DNA of 64,000 bases from Chloroflexota bacterium (GTDB taxonomy: Bacteria; Chloroflexota; Anaerolineae; 4572-78; J111), in contig BOKF01000012.1 of assembly GCA_016860845.1 (NCBI GenBank), positions 133,736 through 197,735 on the forward strand. Direction: 5' to 3'. The notes under the pieces were generated by a model. That model worked only from the letters and a program-made list of their open reading frames with translations. It was not told the origin of the DNA and made no database searches. Positions 45,304 to 55,095 of this stretch are shown here, piece by piece. The position numbers and the translations under genes were made by a program. Positions within the stretch are counted from its first letter, which is position 1, and every line of letters begins with the position of its first letter.

Positions 45304-45414
45304 ATTTCCCGCTTGAATAAAGTGACCTGGCCTGCACGGACACGTTAGCCAGGTCTTACGGTTCACACGGTAACGGAGTCTTACATTGCCGCAAATCAAG
45401 CGTGACCTCTGAGC
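45304..45414. other. Spacer at the convergent junction
   Basis: No gene is seen. A perfect inverted pair gacctggc (45324-45331) / gccaggtc (45348-45355) with a 16-base loop could be a bidirectional terminator-like structure, but no T-tract follows. Confidence 0.3.
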
Positions 45415-46944
45415 CTAGGCCGCTTTTAAGTGAGCCAGACGATCCCAGGGTTGGCTCATAGCCTCCAAAAGCTGCTTATATTCTTCATACCGGGCCAAAT
45501 AAAGAGGTGTCTGACGCCGGTCAGGTTCATGGACTCTGACTATAGAAACAGCCTGTTCAACCGCTTCCGTACAGTTGGCGTAGATACCGGCCCCAATCCC
45601 GGCCGATATGGCCGCGCCGCGAGCACCAGTTTCAATCCCGTCGGGTACTTCGATCACCACTTCCAGGGTGTCGGCAAACATCTGGGTCCAGACTTCACTT
45701 CGTGCTCCGCCCCCGGTCAGCCGGGCAATGTCAAAATTAGCCCCGGCCTGGCGTAATTTCTCAATATGATTCAGATGGCTGTAGACCACGCCTTCGTAAA
45801 GCGCCCGGAGCAGGTGGGCGCGGGTGTGCCAGCCGCCCACACCGTAAAAACCGGCCCTGGCCGTCGCTTGGACATTAGAACCGTACAGGAACGGGTGGAA
45901 AATGAGGTTAGCGCTTTCCGGCGGTATGTTGGCTACGACTTCGTTACAAACCTCATAGACCGAAACGCCCCGGCGGCTGGCTTCCAGCCGCTCTTCGGCG
46001 CAGAACTGGTTCACAAACCACTCCAGGTTCGTAGCCGAGGTAGCGCTCGCTTCGATAGTCAACCAAAATTCGGGATCGGCAAAGATGGTCGTCATGAAAA
46101 TATCACGAGAGACAATCGGTTTTGCCGTGACGACCTCGTTGATGCTCCAGGAGCCGACAATGATGCAGGCCTGGCCGGGCCGGGTGACTCCGGCGCCAAT
46201 GGCGCTGGCATCAACATCAAATAGGCCGCCCACCACCGGCGTCCCGACGGCCAGACCCGTCGCTGCCGCGGCTTTTGGCGTCACTTTGCCGATCACTTCA
46301 AAACTGTAGGCGGGCCGGGGCAAAGCCTCCATCATCTCAGGGATACCATACAGGACCATCAACTCGGGTGAATAAAGGCGGTTGGGCACATCGAGCAGGC
46401 TGGTGGCGCTCATGTCCGTGTAATCGGATCTGATTTCGCCGGTCAGGCAGTAATTGATGTAATCCTTACACAGGAGCACCGCCCCAATGCGTTCATAAAC
46501 AGCCGGTTCGTGCTGTTTGAACCAAGCCAGCAGGGCATTGGGCTGGGCGGGCCAGAAACATTGGAGGGTAAAGAGGAAGGCTCGATCACATATGGCGCCC
46601 GCATTCCAGCTATTCACTACGTCAGCGGCCCGGGTATCGAGGGATTGAATGCCGTTCCAGACCGGCTTACCGGCTTTATCCAGTAAGTAAACGCCATTCC
46701 CATGACCGGAACTGCCAATGCCGACAATCTCCTCAGGCTTAATTCCTGCTTTGGCGATAACTTCTCGAATCGCTTCGGCCGTTCCCTGCCAGAGCGACTC
46801 CATACTTCGCTCCGTCCAGCCGGGCCTGGGATAATGTGTCTCGACTTTTCGGCTGGCAACTTGCAGTTCCTTCCCCCTCAAGTCGAAGAGGGCTGCTTTA
46901 GAGACGGTATTGCCGTTATCCAAACCTAACAAATATTGGCCCAT
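45415..46944 (-). CDS. FGGY-family carbohydrate kinase, L-xylulokinase-like
   Basis: A 509-residue sugar kinase with the two ribonuclease-H-like lobes of the FGGY family. It matches LyxK-type kinases (L-xylulose to L-xylulose-5-phosphate) in several places: LGLDNGNTVSKAALFDLRGKE at the ATP site, GIGSSGHGNGVYLLDKAGKP, NAILSSD-like NGIQSLDTRA, GTPVVGGLFDVDASAIGAGV, EASATSATNLEWFVNQF, FHPFLYGSN and HTRAHLLRALYEGVVYSHLNHIEKLR. Erythritol kinases share parts of this pattern, so they are an alternative. It is the last gene of the leftward run, 25 bases after the second kinase gene. With UlaE-like and AraD-like enzymes nearby, L-xylulose is the likely substrate. Confidence 0.88.
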   Translation of the reverse strand: MGQYLLGLDNGNTVSKAALFDLRGKELQVASRKVETHYPRPGWTERSMESLWQGTAEAIREVIAKAGIKPEEIVGIGSSGHGNGVYLLDKAGKPVWNGIQSLDTRAADVVNSWNAGAICDRAFLFTLQCFWPAQPNALLAWFKQHEPAVYERIGAVLLCKDYINYCLTGEIRSDYTDMSATSLLDVPNRLYSPELMVLYGIPEMMEALPRPAYSFEVIGKVTPKAAAATGLAVGTPVVGGLFDVDASAIGAGVTRPGQACIIVGSWSINEVVTAKPIVSRDIFMTTIFADPEFWLTIEASATSATNLEWFVNQFCAEERLEASRRGVSVYEVCNEVVANIPPESANLIFHPFLYGSNVQATARAGFYGVGGWHTRAHLLRALYEGVVYSHLNHIEKLRQAGANFDIARLTGGGARSEVWTQMFADTLEVVIEVPDGIETGARGAAISAGIGAGIYANCTEAVEQAVSIVRVHEPDRRQTPLYLARYEEYKQLLEAMSQPWDRLAHLKAA

Positions 46945-46969
46945 CGCTTATCCCCTTTCATGATAGAAT

Positions 46970-48517
46970 TTAGAGCAAAAACTGCTCATAGAGCTGGTGG
47001 CTGATCAGCTTCAGGGTGGGATAGAGCTGCCGGTAAATCTTGAACCACTCGGCATAGCGCGGAACCAATTCCGGATTCGGCTCGTAGGTTTGGCTCGGCT
47101 TATAGACATGCTCAAAGGCATCATGCTCGTCTTTGTAGAGGCCCACCCCGATGCCGGCCAGGATGGCAGCGCCCAGCGGAGTAGCCTCTTCGATTTCCGG
47201 CACCTCAATCGGGCGGCCGGCCACGTCGGCTTTGTTCTGCATCCAGAATTTATTACGCACCGCCCCGCCGACCACAATCAGTTTATCGGGCCTGATCCCC
47301 AGACCATCTTCCATCGCTGTGATGATATCCAAAACCTGGTAATCCAATCCTTCGATGATCGCCCGCAGCATGTCCCCCTGGGCAACAAAATTACTGAGGC
47401 CGACAAAGGCTCCCAGCGAACGGGCATCCACGACCGGACAGCCGGCCGCCGACATGTGGGGCAAAAACATCACCCCCCTGGCCCCGGCCGGCGACGCTGC
47501 TGCCGCCGCCATCAGCCAATCCCAGTCTACCCCACCTTCCTGCTCGGCCCGCTGTTTAGCTTCAAAGCCGTACTCCTTGCGGTACCACTCCAGCATCTCC
47601 GCTGCCACCGCCCCACCCCACACGGCGTACATGTTCCGGGCGACGTGGGCCTCGACCGTAACGCCAAGCCGCTGGACCCGGGGCGTTAACACCGGTTCGG
47701 GGATGGCGGTCAAGACGATTTCCCAGGTTCCGGTTAAATCCAGCACGACTCCCGGTTGAAAAGCGCCAACCGGCAGCGCACCGCATAGGTAATCGTGGCC
47801 ACCCAATATTACGGGTGTGCCAGCGGGCAAACCGGTCGCTTCCGCCGCCGCTGGCGTGACCTCGCCCAAAACGGTGCCGCTGGGGTAGACATCGCATAGA
47901 AGCCGCCGCTCAATCCCGGCCAGGGCCAGGATTTCAGCCGACCAGTCAAGCTGGCGCTGGTCAAAGAGCAGCGTGCAGGAAGCCATGGTATAATCGGTGG
48001 CTTTGCGTCCGCAGAGCATAAAGTTCAGGAAATCTTCAATTAACAGCCATTTATCGGTGCGGGCCAGGATGTCCGGCTCATGTTCAGCCATCCACAGCAG
48101 GCGCAAGGCCGTGTTAAACCGCCACAGAGTATTGCCGCCAATGGAAAAGCCCTTCTCCGCGCCGATATGCTCCTGCCACCAGCGGAGCTGCGGTTCGGTC
48201 CGGGGATCATGCCAACTAATGAAAGGATAGAGCCAACGGCCCGCTTCATCCACCGGCACGCCGTCCATCCCCATCCCGGTAACGCCCACGCCTTTGATCT
48301 GGCACGGATTATCCAGGTGAGTCACGGCCTCCTTGATAGCCGCCGCCGTGCCTCCCCAGATTTGTTCCGGCTGCCAGACGGTCCATTCAGGGTGGTCGGG
48401 GGAGGGATTGTACCGTTCGGTGGGGCGGCTGCCGCTGGCGACGGCGTTACCGTGGAGGTCATAGATCACGGCTTTTAGGCTGGTCGAGCCTAGGTCTATG
48501 CCCATGAGATAATCCAT
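46970..48517 (-). CDS. FGGY-family carbohydrate kinase, xylulokinase-like
   Basis: A 515-residue kinase with the N-terminal phosphate loop MGIDLGSTSLKAVIYDLHGN, catalytic Asp in GMGMDGVPVDEAGR, GTPVILGGHDYLCGALPVGA, LTGTWEIV, and the C-terminal adenosine site VVGGAVRNKFWMQNKADVAGRPIEVPE...ATPLGAAILAGIGVG. It is less close to LyxK than its neighbour and resembles XylB-type or related ketose kinases. The start is ATG 48517, preceded by GGGAGGT at good spacing; the GTG 15 bases earlier is rejected. D-xylulose is a reasonable substrate given the pathway genes, but other ketoses are possible. Confidence 0.85.
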   Translation of the reverse strand: MDYLMGIDLGSTSLKAVIYDLHGNAVASGSRPTERYNPSPDHPEWTVWQPEQIWGGTAAAIKEAVTHLDNPCQIKGVGVTGMGMDGVPVDEAGRWLYPFISWHDPRTEPQLRWWQEHIGAEKGFSIGGNTLWRFNTALRLLWMAEHEPDILARTDKWLLIEDFLNFMLCGRKATDYTMASCTLLFDQRQLDWSAEILALAGIERRLLCDVYPSGTVLGEVTPAAAEATGLPAGTPVILGGHDYLCGALPVGAFQPGVVLDLTGTWEIVLTAIPEPVLTPRVQRLGVTVEAHVARNMYAVWGGAVAAEMLEWYRKEYGFEAKQRAEQEGGVDWDWLMAAAAASPAGARGVMFLPHMSAAGCPVVDARSLGAFVGLSNFVAQGDMLRAIIEGLDYQVLDIITAMEDGLGIRPDKLIVVGGAVRNKFWMQNKADVAGRPIEVPEIEEATPLGAAILAGIGVGLYKDEHDAFEHVYKPSQTYEPNPELVPRYAEWFKIYRQLYPTLKLISHQLYEQFLL

Positions 48518-48542
48518 TGTTCTACCTCCCACAAATGTTCAG

Positions 48543-48650
48543 TCAATCTGCTGCGATTTCTGCACGGCTGGAAGAACGTACTGCTCAATTAACTCGAATA
48601 TACTCTCCTCGGTGGCCGCCGTCGTGACGTAGACCACGAAACACCAAGTC
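48543..48650 (-). pseudogene. Possible remnant of an oxidoreductase C-terminus
   Basis: Read leftward, about 35 codons ending at TGA (48543-48545) give VYVTTAATEESIFELIEQYV and then LPAVQKSQQID. The ELIEQYVLPA pattern recalls the C-termini of luciferase-like monooxygenases. There is no start codon or upstream coding part, as the S15 gene ends at 48655. This is probably the tail of a deleted gene. Confidence 0.35.
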
Positions 48651-48654
48651 AACG

Positions 48655-50565
48655 TCACGGGTTGGGAATAATGGGCAGCACAATGTACGAGGCATGATCG
48701 GCCTCGCGATATAGACGAACCGTGGGGGGAGGACCCAACTGCGGCGTCAGGGCAGTATCCTTATCTGCACCGGTGATCGTTACCCGAATCCGGTGGCCGG
48801 CAGCAAAGACATAGGATGTGGGCAACAAATCGAAGACCAGTTCAACCGGCTGGCCGGGCAAATCGGCGATGTCTTCGGCATAGCTCCGATGATAAGGCAA
48901 TCCCAGATTCTCATAAGGCGCTGTGGAAATGGCTCTGTGGGAAGCGCGTAGATTACCCTCGGTGACATATTTTGAATACTTGGCTTCGCTGATATCTTCC
49001 AGATACACAAAGAAATCTCCGTCCCTGGCGGAAGAGGTGACCCAAAGATGGACAACCGGGTGACCGGTGACCTCGACCTCAGCCGTTAAAGGCGGTGTCG
49101 TATAGGTCAACCCTTTTTCATCATTGAACATCATCGTGTTGGGATAAACAGGCGACATTACATTGTATCCGGCGGTCCAACGGGTAGCCGTGCCGGAGGT
49201 CGTAGAGTAATCCACAAGATACTCATCTACGCCGGTAGTCGTTACCGGCAAATCCAGGCTGAGACTCCCGTCATTTACAGATTTTACGCTGCCTGATTTT
49301 GTGCCATCGAAATAATAGTTGGTGAGCTTTTGATTGGGCAATGGCCACTGCCAGGCCGAATGCCAGCCGGAATTCTTCCCCGCCCCCATGGTGTAGTAAT
49401 AAATGGGCGCTTCGCTCATCACCCCATTGTCAATCCCTTTGAGCCAGTAGTCATACCAGCGTACTTCTTCCATGGCCAGATCGAGGTACCCCAATTGCGG
49501 ATGCGCCCAGGGCCCGATCACGATTTTTTGAGGATTCGTCAGGTTGCTGTACCACAAGAGCGCATGCTTAGGAAACATGTCATACCAGCCCCCCCAATGG
49601 TACACGGGTATACCGGAACTCCGGATCTCTTTCAGGTAACTCGCCGGGTTGTTGGTGATATAGGGTTGCGTGCCGGTCAGTGCAGACACGCTATCCCGAT
49701 AATGCAAAGACGAATACGCATCAAACACATCCAGATTGCCCGCATGTTCCTTCAAGGCTGCTTGCAACATGGCCTTATTCGTATCTTCATCTACGGCCGA
49801 ACCGTCAGAATCTAACCTGTTTATCATATTTCCCCACTGGCGGAAGAAATCGTCATGGAACACGCCGCCCGGATATATAAAGGAATAACGATCAAACTCC
49901 GACATTTCGGGGAAAATCGCCTTCAAGTGGGGCGGTGCTGTGCTGGCCGCCATGAATTGGGTGATGCCCAAATACGACCGGCCAAACATGCCAATATTCC
50001 CATTAGACCAGGGTTGTACCGCCAGCCACTCGGTAATGTCATAGGCGTCGCGTGTTTCTTCTGGGGAGAATAGATCTCGATAAGTTCCAAATGAAGCCCC
50101 GGTGCCGCGTATATCCACCGAGACAATGATATAGCCATACTTCAATAAAGTTTGCAGGTAATGCCAATTAAATATCCCCTCTCGATGATAGCGGTTATGG
50201 GTCCAGATCACCGGCAAGGGAGCGCTCACCGTCTTTCCATCCTGAGCCGGCCGGAGAATGAGCGCCGCCAATTTTGTTCCATCTCGCATAGGGATGTACT
50301 GGGATGTTGAATGCCTTTGGTGATACAGTGGTTGAGAATAGCCTTCGTATTGACCCGGTTGTGACAGGCGCTCTTCCGGGGCGTCTGCCGGCAAGCCGGT
50401 GGCGGTGGCCGTCGGCGCCGAGATCGTCGCTATGGGGATGGTAGTTTCACTCGGCAAAGGACTGTTTGTTGAGGCCAGGCCCACGCAACTACCGAGTAGT
50501 GCCAAGATAACTACGAAATACAAAAGTGACCGAGTTTGTTTATCATCTGCAATGAAGTTTTTCAT
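48655..50565 (-). CDS. S15/CocE-type X-prolyl dipeptidyl peptidase family lipoprotein
   Basis: A 636-residue exported hydrolase. The signal sequence ends with a lipobox-like LALLGSC (Cys about residue 26). The catalytic alpha-beta domain has VIWTHNRYHREG, VSVDIRGTGASFGTY, the nucleophile segment NIGMFGRSYLGITQFMAA (G-x-S-x-L), YHWGGWYDMFPKHALLWY with the Asp, and WAHPQLG with the His. A C-terminal jelly-roll follows (EVTGHPVVHLWVTSSARDGDFFVYLEDI). Such enzymes cleave X-Pro dipeptides or esters such as cocaine. ATG 50565 has AGGAG at 9 bases; the longer frame is rejected. It is likely surface-located and not an obvious part of the pentose pathway. Confidence 0.87.
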   Translation of the reverse strand: MKNFIADDKQTRSLLYFVVILALLGSCVGLASTNSPLPSETTIPIATISAPTATATGLPADAPEERLSQPGQYEGYSQPLYHQRHSTSQYIPMRDGTKLAALILRPAQDGKTVSAPLPVIWTHNRYHREGIFNWHYLQTLLKYGYIIVSVDIRGTGASFGTYRDLFSPEETRDAYDITEWLAVQPWSNGNIGMFGRSYLGITQFMAASTAPPHLKAIFPEMSEFDRYSFIYPGGVFHDDFFRQWGNMINRLDSDGSAVDEDTNKAMLQAALKEHAGNLDVFDAYSSLHYRDSVSALTGTQPYITNNPASYLKEIRSSGIPVYHWGGWYDMFPKHALLWYSNLTNPQKIVIGPWAHPQLGYLDLAMEEVRWYDYWLKGIDNGVMSEAPIYYYTMGAGKNSGWHSAWQWPLPNQKLTNYYFDGTKSGSVKSVNDGSLSLDLPVTTTGVDEYLVDYSTTSGTATRWTAGYNVMSPVYPNTMMFNDEKGLTYTTPPLTAEVEVTGHPVVHLWVTSSARDGDFFVYLEDISEAKYSKYVTEGNLRASHRAISTAPYENLGLPYHRSYAEDIADLPGQPVELVFDLLPTSYVFAAGHRIRVTITGADKDTALTPQLGPPPTVRLYREADHASYIVLPIIPNP

Positions 50566-50654
50566 AGAGATAATCTCCTGGAAGTGAGCATAGCTTTTCT
50601 CAAGCGGCGATGATTTTCGTTTCAGCCACAAAAATATGGCTTGGACGGTGATGC

Positions 50655-50694
50655 GTGATACGTGATGCGTAAAAAATCACGCATCACGTATCAC
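50655..50694. repeat. Perfect hairpin gtgatacgtgatgcgt / acgcatcacgtatcac
   Basis: Perfect 16-base arms (50655-50670 and 50679-50694) flank an 8-base loop. Both arms repeat the word gtgatgcg/gtgatacg. The right arm shares 15 identical bases with the hairpin at 57953-58014. Confidence 0.75.
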
Positions 50695-50736
50695 ATTTTT
50701 CCATCAACTGGCCGAAATGAAACCTGACGCCAACAT

Positions 50737-51780
50737 TTATAAAGAAATCGGGTATCGCCCATACTCTCGCAAGGTATCCAGCATCGCCTGATAATTCTCC
50801 GGCTTGACGGCCGAATGAATGCTGTTGCTGGACGAGAGGATATAACCGCCGCCGGGCGCTCCTTTGCGTAACGCCTCCTTGGTTGCTTCGACCACTTCTG
50901 CAGGCGTGCCGAAGCTCAGCAAATGGACGCAGTCAACGTTTCCCTTGAGGGCAATGCGCTGCCCATACTTCGCCTTGACCTCTGCCAGGTCCATCCCTCC
51001 CAGCGGATCGAGCGGGTCCAGGCAGTCAATGCCGGAGTCTACAATCATGTCAAGGATCGGCCACAGGTTGCCGTCGGTGTGCTTGATGACGGTCAGGCCC
51101 AAGTCCTTGAAACCACCCATCACCCGGCACAGGCCCGGATAGAAAAGCTCCCGGAAATGCTGCGGTGACATGAGCGGTCCTTTGCTGTAAGCTACATCGT
51201 CGCCGGTGTGGACGAAGTCGGCTCCTAAATCGGCCACCTTTTTAGCCATCCTTAGATTAATTTCTACCGACATATCCACCAGGGCCTGCACCAGCTCCGG
51301 CTCGGTAACAATGGCCATGAGCAAATTCGTCATGCCCATCAGGTAACGTGGCAGGGAGAAGACATCGTTAAGATGAACCCCGATGGCCTTTTTTCCTTTG
51401 AATTCCTTGACCGCCCATTCTATTTCAGCATAGCGGCCGGGAGCATCCGGGTCAGGCGGGGTAAACGCCTTAAAATCGGCCAGGGTTTTGATGGGGCAGA
51501 GGGACTCGATCTCGACGCCGTGCTCCTCCAGGCCATAGCGAAAGGTAAAGCCCCACTCGCTGAGCCAGCGGTCCGGGCCGACCTGCTCCTTTCTAAAATG
51601 AGGGCCGACCAGGATGGCGTCATGCCCCATCCGCATGGCAAATTCGTGCGGGTCCTTGCAGCCAGGACAGAGCGCCTCCCGCACCTTCTTATCCACCAAC
51701 CACTCGAAATGGGGGACACGATCCGGCTCTTGACGGTGCAAAGCCAGCATGACCCGCTCGGCAGAAGTTAATTCAGCCAT
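50737..51780 (-). CDS. Uroporphyrinogen decarboxylase-like (URO-D superfamily) protein
   Basis: A 347-residue TIM-barrel protein of the URO-D superfamily. Members outside haem synthesis are often corrinoid-dependent methyltransferases (MtaA-like) or uncharacterised. Seen: TSAERVMLALHRQEPDRVPHFEW at the start, GADFVHTGDDVAYSKGPLMSPQHFRELFYPG, VIKHTDGNLWPILDMIVDSGIDCLDPLDPLGGMDL and LKGNVDC. The HTDG-N...C pattern could bind zinc as in the methyltransferases. No corrinoid protein lies nearby. Such genes are often found among sugar and polyol catabolic genes. It lies 7 bases after the E2 gene and is probably co-transcribed with it. Confidence 0.83.
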   Translation of the reverse strand: MAELTSAERVMLALHRQEPDRVPHFEWLVDKKVREALCPGCKDPHEFAMRMGHDAILVGPHFRKEQVGPDRWLSEWGFTFRYGLEEHGVEIESLCPIKTLADFKAFTPPDPDAPGRYAEIEWAVKEFKGKKAIGVHLNDVFSLPRYLMGMTNLLMAIVTEPELVQALVDMSVEINLRMAKKVADLGADFVHTGDDVAYSKGPLMSPQHFRELFYPGLCRVMGGFKDLGLTVIKHTDGNLWPILDMIVDSGIDCLDPLDPLGGMDLAEVKAKYGQRIALKGNVDCVHLLSFGTPAEVVEATKEALRKGAPGGGYILSSSNSIHSAVKPENYQAMLDTLREYGRYPISL

Positions 51781-51787
51781 TATTCCC

Positions 51788-53053
51788 TCAAATCAGCAGA
51801 TAGGGGTTTTCCAGGGTGTCCTTCAACTCCGCCAGGAAGCGGGCGGCCGCAGCTCCATCCACCAGCCGGTGATCCACCGAAATCGTCAGGTTCATCATGG
51901 GCCGCAGTTCAATCCCTGCTCCGCTCTTAACCGGCATCTCCACAATCTTGCCGACCGCCAGGATGGCGGCTTCAGGCGGATTGATAATGGCGGTGAAGGA
52001 CTCGATGCCGAACATACCCAGGTTAGAAATCGTAAAGGTGCTGCCGATCATCTCGGCCGGTTTCAGGCGCTTGGTCCGCGCCCGCTCCAGCAGGTCGCCC
52101 AGCAGACCGACAAGCTGTTCCAGGTTCTTATCCTGCGCCACCCGGATGACCGGCACAATCAGGTAATCCTCCAGGTTGGTGGCGATGCCCAGGTGAATAT
52201 CCGCCCAAAGGATGATCTGGTCATCCTGCAACGAGGCGTTCAGATAGGGGTGGCGCGGCAGCACCGAGGCCACGGCTCGGGCGATAATGACCGTAAAGGA
52301 GAGACGCTGGCCGGTTTTCTGCTGGATCGGCTCCAGCACCCGGCTGCGTAAGCGGGTCGCTTCGCTCATATCCACCTGGAGCGACAGGTTGATATGCGGC
52401 GCGGTAAAGGCACTGTAGGCCAGGCGCTCGGCAATAATTTTACGCGGGCCGACCAGGGGAATGACCTCTTTCCGCCGGGCGTCCGGTAACGGGATCTGGG
52501 GCGCAGGAGCAGCCGGCCGGAGCGATGCCGCGGGGAGACTCGCTCCCTTGACTTCTTTCTGGGCGGCGAATTGTTCAACGTCGTGGCGGTGTACCCGTCC
52601 CCGGCTGCCGTGGCCTGACACCTGGCTGAGATCAACGCCAACTTGGGCCGCCAGGTGGCGGGCGGCCGGGGTCGCCCGGACTTTGCCATTGCTGGCGCTC
52701 ACTGGCGGGGCTGCTTCTTTTTTCCCAACCGGCGCTTCCGGCTGGAGGGAGGCTGGGGGCGCTGTGGCAACCGCAGCAACAGGGCTGGGTTCAGTTCTGC
52801 CGGGCAGCGCCTCGCCCGGTTCCAGGATGTAAGCGATGACCTGCGTCACCGGCAGGACTTCATCAGGTTTGGCCTTCAATCCGCCCAGGATGCCGCTGGC
52901 GGTCGCTTCGACCTCGATATTGGCTTTATCGGTTTGGATGATAAAGAGCGGCTCGCCCTTCTCAATCCGATCCCCTTCGTTTTTCAGCCATTCGACAAAG
53001 GTGCCGGTCTCCATGACCATATCTACTTTGGGAACAATTACTTCGGTAGCCAT
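51788..53053 (-). CDS. 2-oxoacid dehydrogenase E2 (dihydrolipoamide acyltransferase)
   Basis: A 421-residue E2 core subunit. The lipoyl domain (residues 1-80) has the lipoylated Lys in TDKANIEVEATASG (near 44). An Ala/Pro linker leads to the E3/E1-binding domain (about 128-165, RATPAARHLAAQVGVDLSQVSGHGSRGRVHRHDVE), a second linker, and the catalytic domain from about 190 with GPRKIIAERLAYSAFTAPHINLSLQVDMSEA, TFTISNLGMFGIESFTAIINPPEAAILAVGKI and the active-site DHRLVDG. It lies 3 bases after E1beta. With E1alpha and E1beta it forms a pyruvate, acetoin or branched-chain-type complex; the specific substrate is not settled. E3 is not in the window. Confidence 0.93.
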   Translation of the reverse strand: MATEVIVPKVDMVMETGTFVEWLKNEGDRIEKGEPLFIIQTDKANIEVEATASGILGGLKAKPDEVLPVTQVIAYILEPGEALPGRTEPSPVAAVATAPPASLQPEAPVGKKEAAPPVSASNGKVRATPAARHLAAQVGVDLSQVSGHGSRGRVHRHDVEQFAAQKEVKGASLPAASLRPAAPAPQIPLPDARRKEVIPLVGPRKIIAERLAYSAFTAPHINLSLQVDMSEATRLRSRVLEPIQQKTGQRLSFTVIIARAVASVLPRHPYLNASLQDDQIILWADIHLGIATNLEDYLIVPVIRVAQDKNLEQLVGLLGDLLERARTKRLKPAEMIGSTFTISNLGMFGIESFTAIINPPEAAILAVGKIVEMPVKSGAGIELRPMMNLTISVDHRLVDGAAAARFLAELKDTLENPYLLI

Positions 53054-53056
53054 CGT

Positions 53057-54058
53057 TTACCTGCCCTCCCTGGCCAGCTCCCTGGCCGCAGCGACAATAT
53101 TCTCCACTTGCGGCACGGCCGACCGTTCCAGGGTGCGGTTATAGGGGATTGGAATATCTCGTCCGGCCAAACGGCGCACCGGGGCGTCCAGATAATCAAA
53201 GGCTTCGCTTTCGGTGACAACCGCCGCCAGCTCACCGCCGAAGCCGCCGGTGCAGGGCGCTTCGTGCAAGATGAGCACCCGGCCCGTCTTGGAGACAGAG
53301 CGGACAATGGTTTCCTTGTCGAGCGGTTTCAGGCTGCGCAGGTCAACCACTTCAAGCTCAATGCCCTCGCCCGCCAACTGAGTCGCTGCTTCCAGCGCGC
53401 GCGGGACCATAATCGAGTATGCCAGCACGGTCAGGTCAGACCCCTCGCGCTTCACCTCGGCCTGCCCGAGAGGAACACTATACGAATCTTCCGGCACTCC
53501 GCCCTTCGTCCGGTAGAGTAGCTTGTGTTCCATGAACAGGACCGGGTTGTTGTCGCGGATCGAGCTGATCAGCAGGCCCTTGGCGTCGTAGGGGGTGGCT
53601 GGGGCAACTACTTTGATCCCCGGCACGTTGATAAACCACGCTTCGACGCTCTGCGAGTGCTGGGCCGCCGCGCCGGTCCCCGAGCCGGCCGGAGCGCGGA
53701 TAACCATGGGGATGCTGGCCTTGCCGCCAAACATAAAGCGAATTTTGGCCGCCTGGTTGACCAGTTGGTTCATAGAGATGGTCAGGAAGTCCATGAACAT
53801 GATTTCCATCACCGGCCGCATACCCATGAGGGCGGCCCCGGTCGCCACTCCAGGAATACCCGCTTCGGAGATGGGTGTGTCGCGCACTCGCTCCGGCCCA
53901 AACTCTTCGAGCATGCCCATGGTCACCCCAAAAGCCCCGCCGTATACGCCGATATCCTCGCCCAGCAAAAAGACTTCCGGGTCCCGCCGCATCTCCTGCG
54001 TCAGCGCCTCACGTACTGCTTCTAAATAAGTTAGGTCACGTTTACCGTTCTCGCTCAT
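53057..54058 (-). CDS. 2-oxoacid dehydrogenase E1 component, beta subunit
   Basis: A 333-residue beta subunit of a thiamin diphosphate-dependent 2-oxoacid dehydrogenase. Hallmarks: [114 protein letters not shown] and [13 protein letters not shown]. The QHSQSVEAW segment with its catalytic-loop His is typical of the PDH/AcoB type. ATG overlaps the E1alpha stop by 4 bases. Confidence 0.94.
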   Translation of the reverse strand: MSENGKRDLTYLEAVREALTQEMRRDPEVFLLGEDIGVYGGAFGVTMGMLEEFGPERVRDTPISEAGIPGVATGAALMGMRPVMEIMFMDFLTISMNQLVNQAAKIRFMFGGKASIPMVIRAPAGSGTGAAAQHSQSVEAWFINVPGIKVVAPATPYDAKGLLISSIRDNNPVLFMEHKLLYRTKGGVPEDSYSVPLGQAEVKREGSDLTVLAYSIMVPRALEAATQLAGEGIELEVVDLRSLKPLDKETIVRSVSKTGRVLILHEAPCTGGFGGELAAVVTESEAFDYLDAPVRRLAGRDIPIPYNRTLERSAVPQVENIVAAARELAREGR

Positions 54059-55095
54059 GGGGCATACACCTCGTCTTCCAGGTTGTCAGGGGAGGGTTCG
54101 GGGAAGGTCTGGGCCTCTTCAGCCGCCCGATCCACCCCCGCTTTGGCCTCCCGGTCAATGGCTTCTATCGCATCGGCAGTCAACAGGCCCGCTTCAGTCA
54201 GAACGCTCTTGAAGCGCCTAATCGGGCAGCGTTGTTTCCAGGCTTCGATCTCCTCCTGGGTCCGGTACAGGTTCCGGTCGCTTTTCGAGTGGCCCCGCCA
54301 GCGATAGGTCACATTTTCAAGCAGCGAGGGGCCGAGGCCGGCACGCGCCCGCTCCACCGCCGTTTGGGTGGCCCGGTAGACGGCCAGGACATCGTTGCCG
54401 TCCACCGTTTCGCCGGGGATGCCGTAAGCAACGGCCCGGGTGGAGATTTGGGGGACAGCCGTCATCTTTTGCATCGGCCCGGACATACCGTACTGGTTGT
54501 TCTCGCAGATAAAGACAACGGGCAGTTTCCAGATGGCGGCCATGTTGAGCGATTCGTGAAACTCGCCCAGGTTGTTCGCTCCGTCGCCAAAGTAGGACAG
54601 CAGGACTTTGTCGGAGCGACGCATCTGGAGGGCCAGGGCAATGCCGACAGAGGTGGGAATACCGCTGCCAACTACGCCGGTTGCCCCCAGGTTGCCGCCC
54701 GCCAAATCGGCAATATGCATTGAGCCGCCCCGCCCCCGGCAGTAGCCCGCTTCCTTGCCCAGGAACTCAGCCATCATCAGGGTGATGTCCGCCCCTTTGG
54801 CAATGGTGTGGCCGTGGCCGCGATGGTGGTGGATAATCAGGTCATCCGGCCTGAGTGCGGCAATGCTGCCCACCGAAGAAGCTTCCTGGCCAATCGAAAG
54901 GTGCATGGTGCCATGCACCAGGCCGCGCACATATAACTCTTCGGCTTTTTCCTCAAAGTAGCGAATTTCGCACATCTTTTGCAGCATCCAGGCCAGCCGC
55001 TCAGGTGAGAGTTCTGTTGGAAGATCACTGTTGGCCGTTACGGCTACAGTGTTTGTTTGGGTTTGAACTTGAACTTCCGTATCAGATAAAGTCAT
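54055..55095 (-). CDS. 2-oxoacid dehydrogenase E1 component, alpha subunit
   Basis: A 346-residue alpha subunit. The thiamin diphosphate-binding motif is [37 protein letters not shown]. Also seen: [74 protein letters not shown] and a [10 protein letters not shown] phosphorylation-loop-like segment. A flexible N-terminal extension of about 25 residues precedes the core. GGGGAGG lies just upstream of the ATG. It heads the alpha-beta-E2 operon; the pattern fits PDH or acetoin dehydrogenase equally. In this context it could feed acetyl-CoA from products of the sugar pathway. Confidence 0.94.
   Translation of the reverse strand: MTLSDTEVQVQTQTNTVAVTANSDLPTELSPERLAWMLQKMCEIRYFEEKAEELYVRGLVHGTMHLSIGQEASSVGSIAALRPDDLIIHHHRGHGHTIAKGADITLMMAEFLGKEAGYCRGRGGSMHIADLAGGNLGATGVVGSGIPTSVGIALALQMRRSDKVLLSYFGDGANNLGEFHESLNMAAIWKLPVVFICENNQYGMSGPMQKMTAVPQISTRAVAYGIPGETVDGNDVLAVYRATQTAVERARAGLGPSLLENVTYRWRGHSKSDRNLYRTQEEIEAWKQRCPIRRFKSVLTEAGLLTADAIEAIDREAKAGVDRAAEEAQTFPEPSPDNLEDEVYAP

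Noticed and set aside
45026..45316. 96-codon rightward frame overlapping the radical SAM end
   Set aside because: Overlaps the radical SAM C-terminus in another frame with unlikely composition; the adjacent frame at 45091-45303 looks more protein-like.
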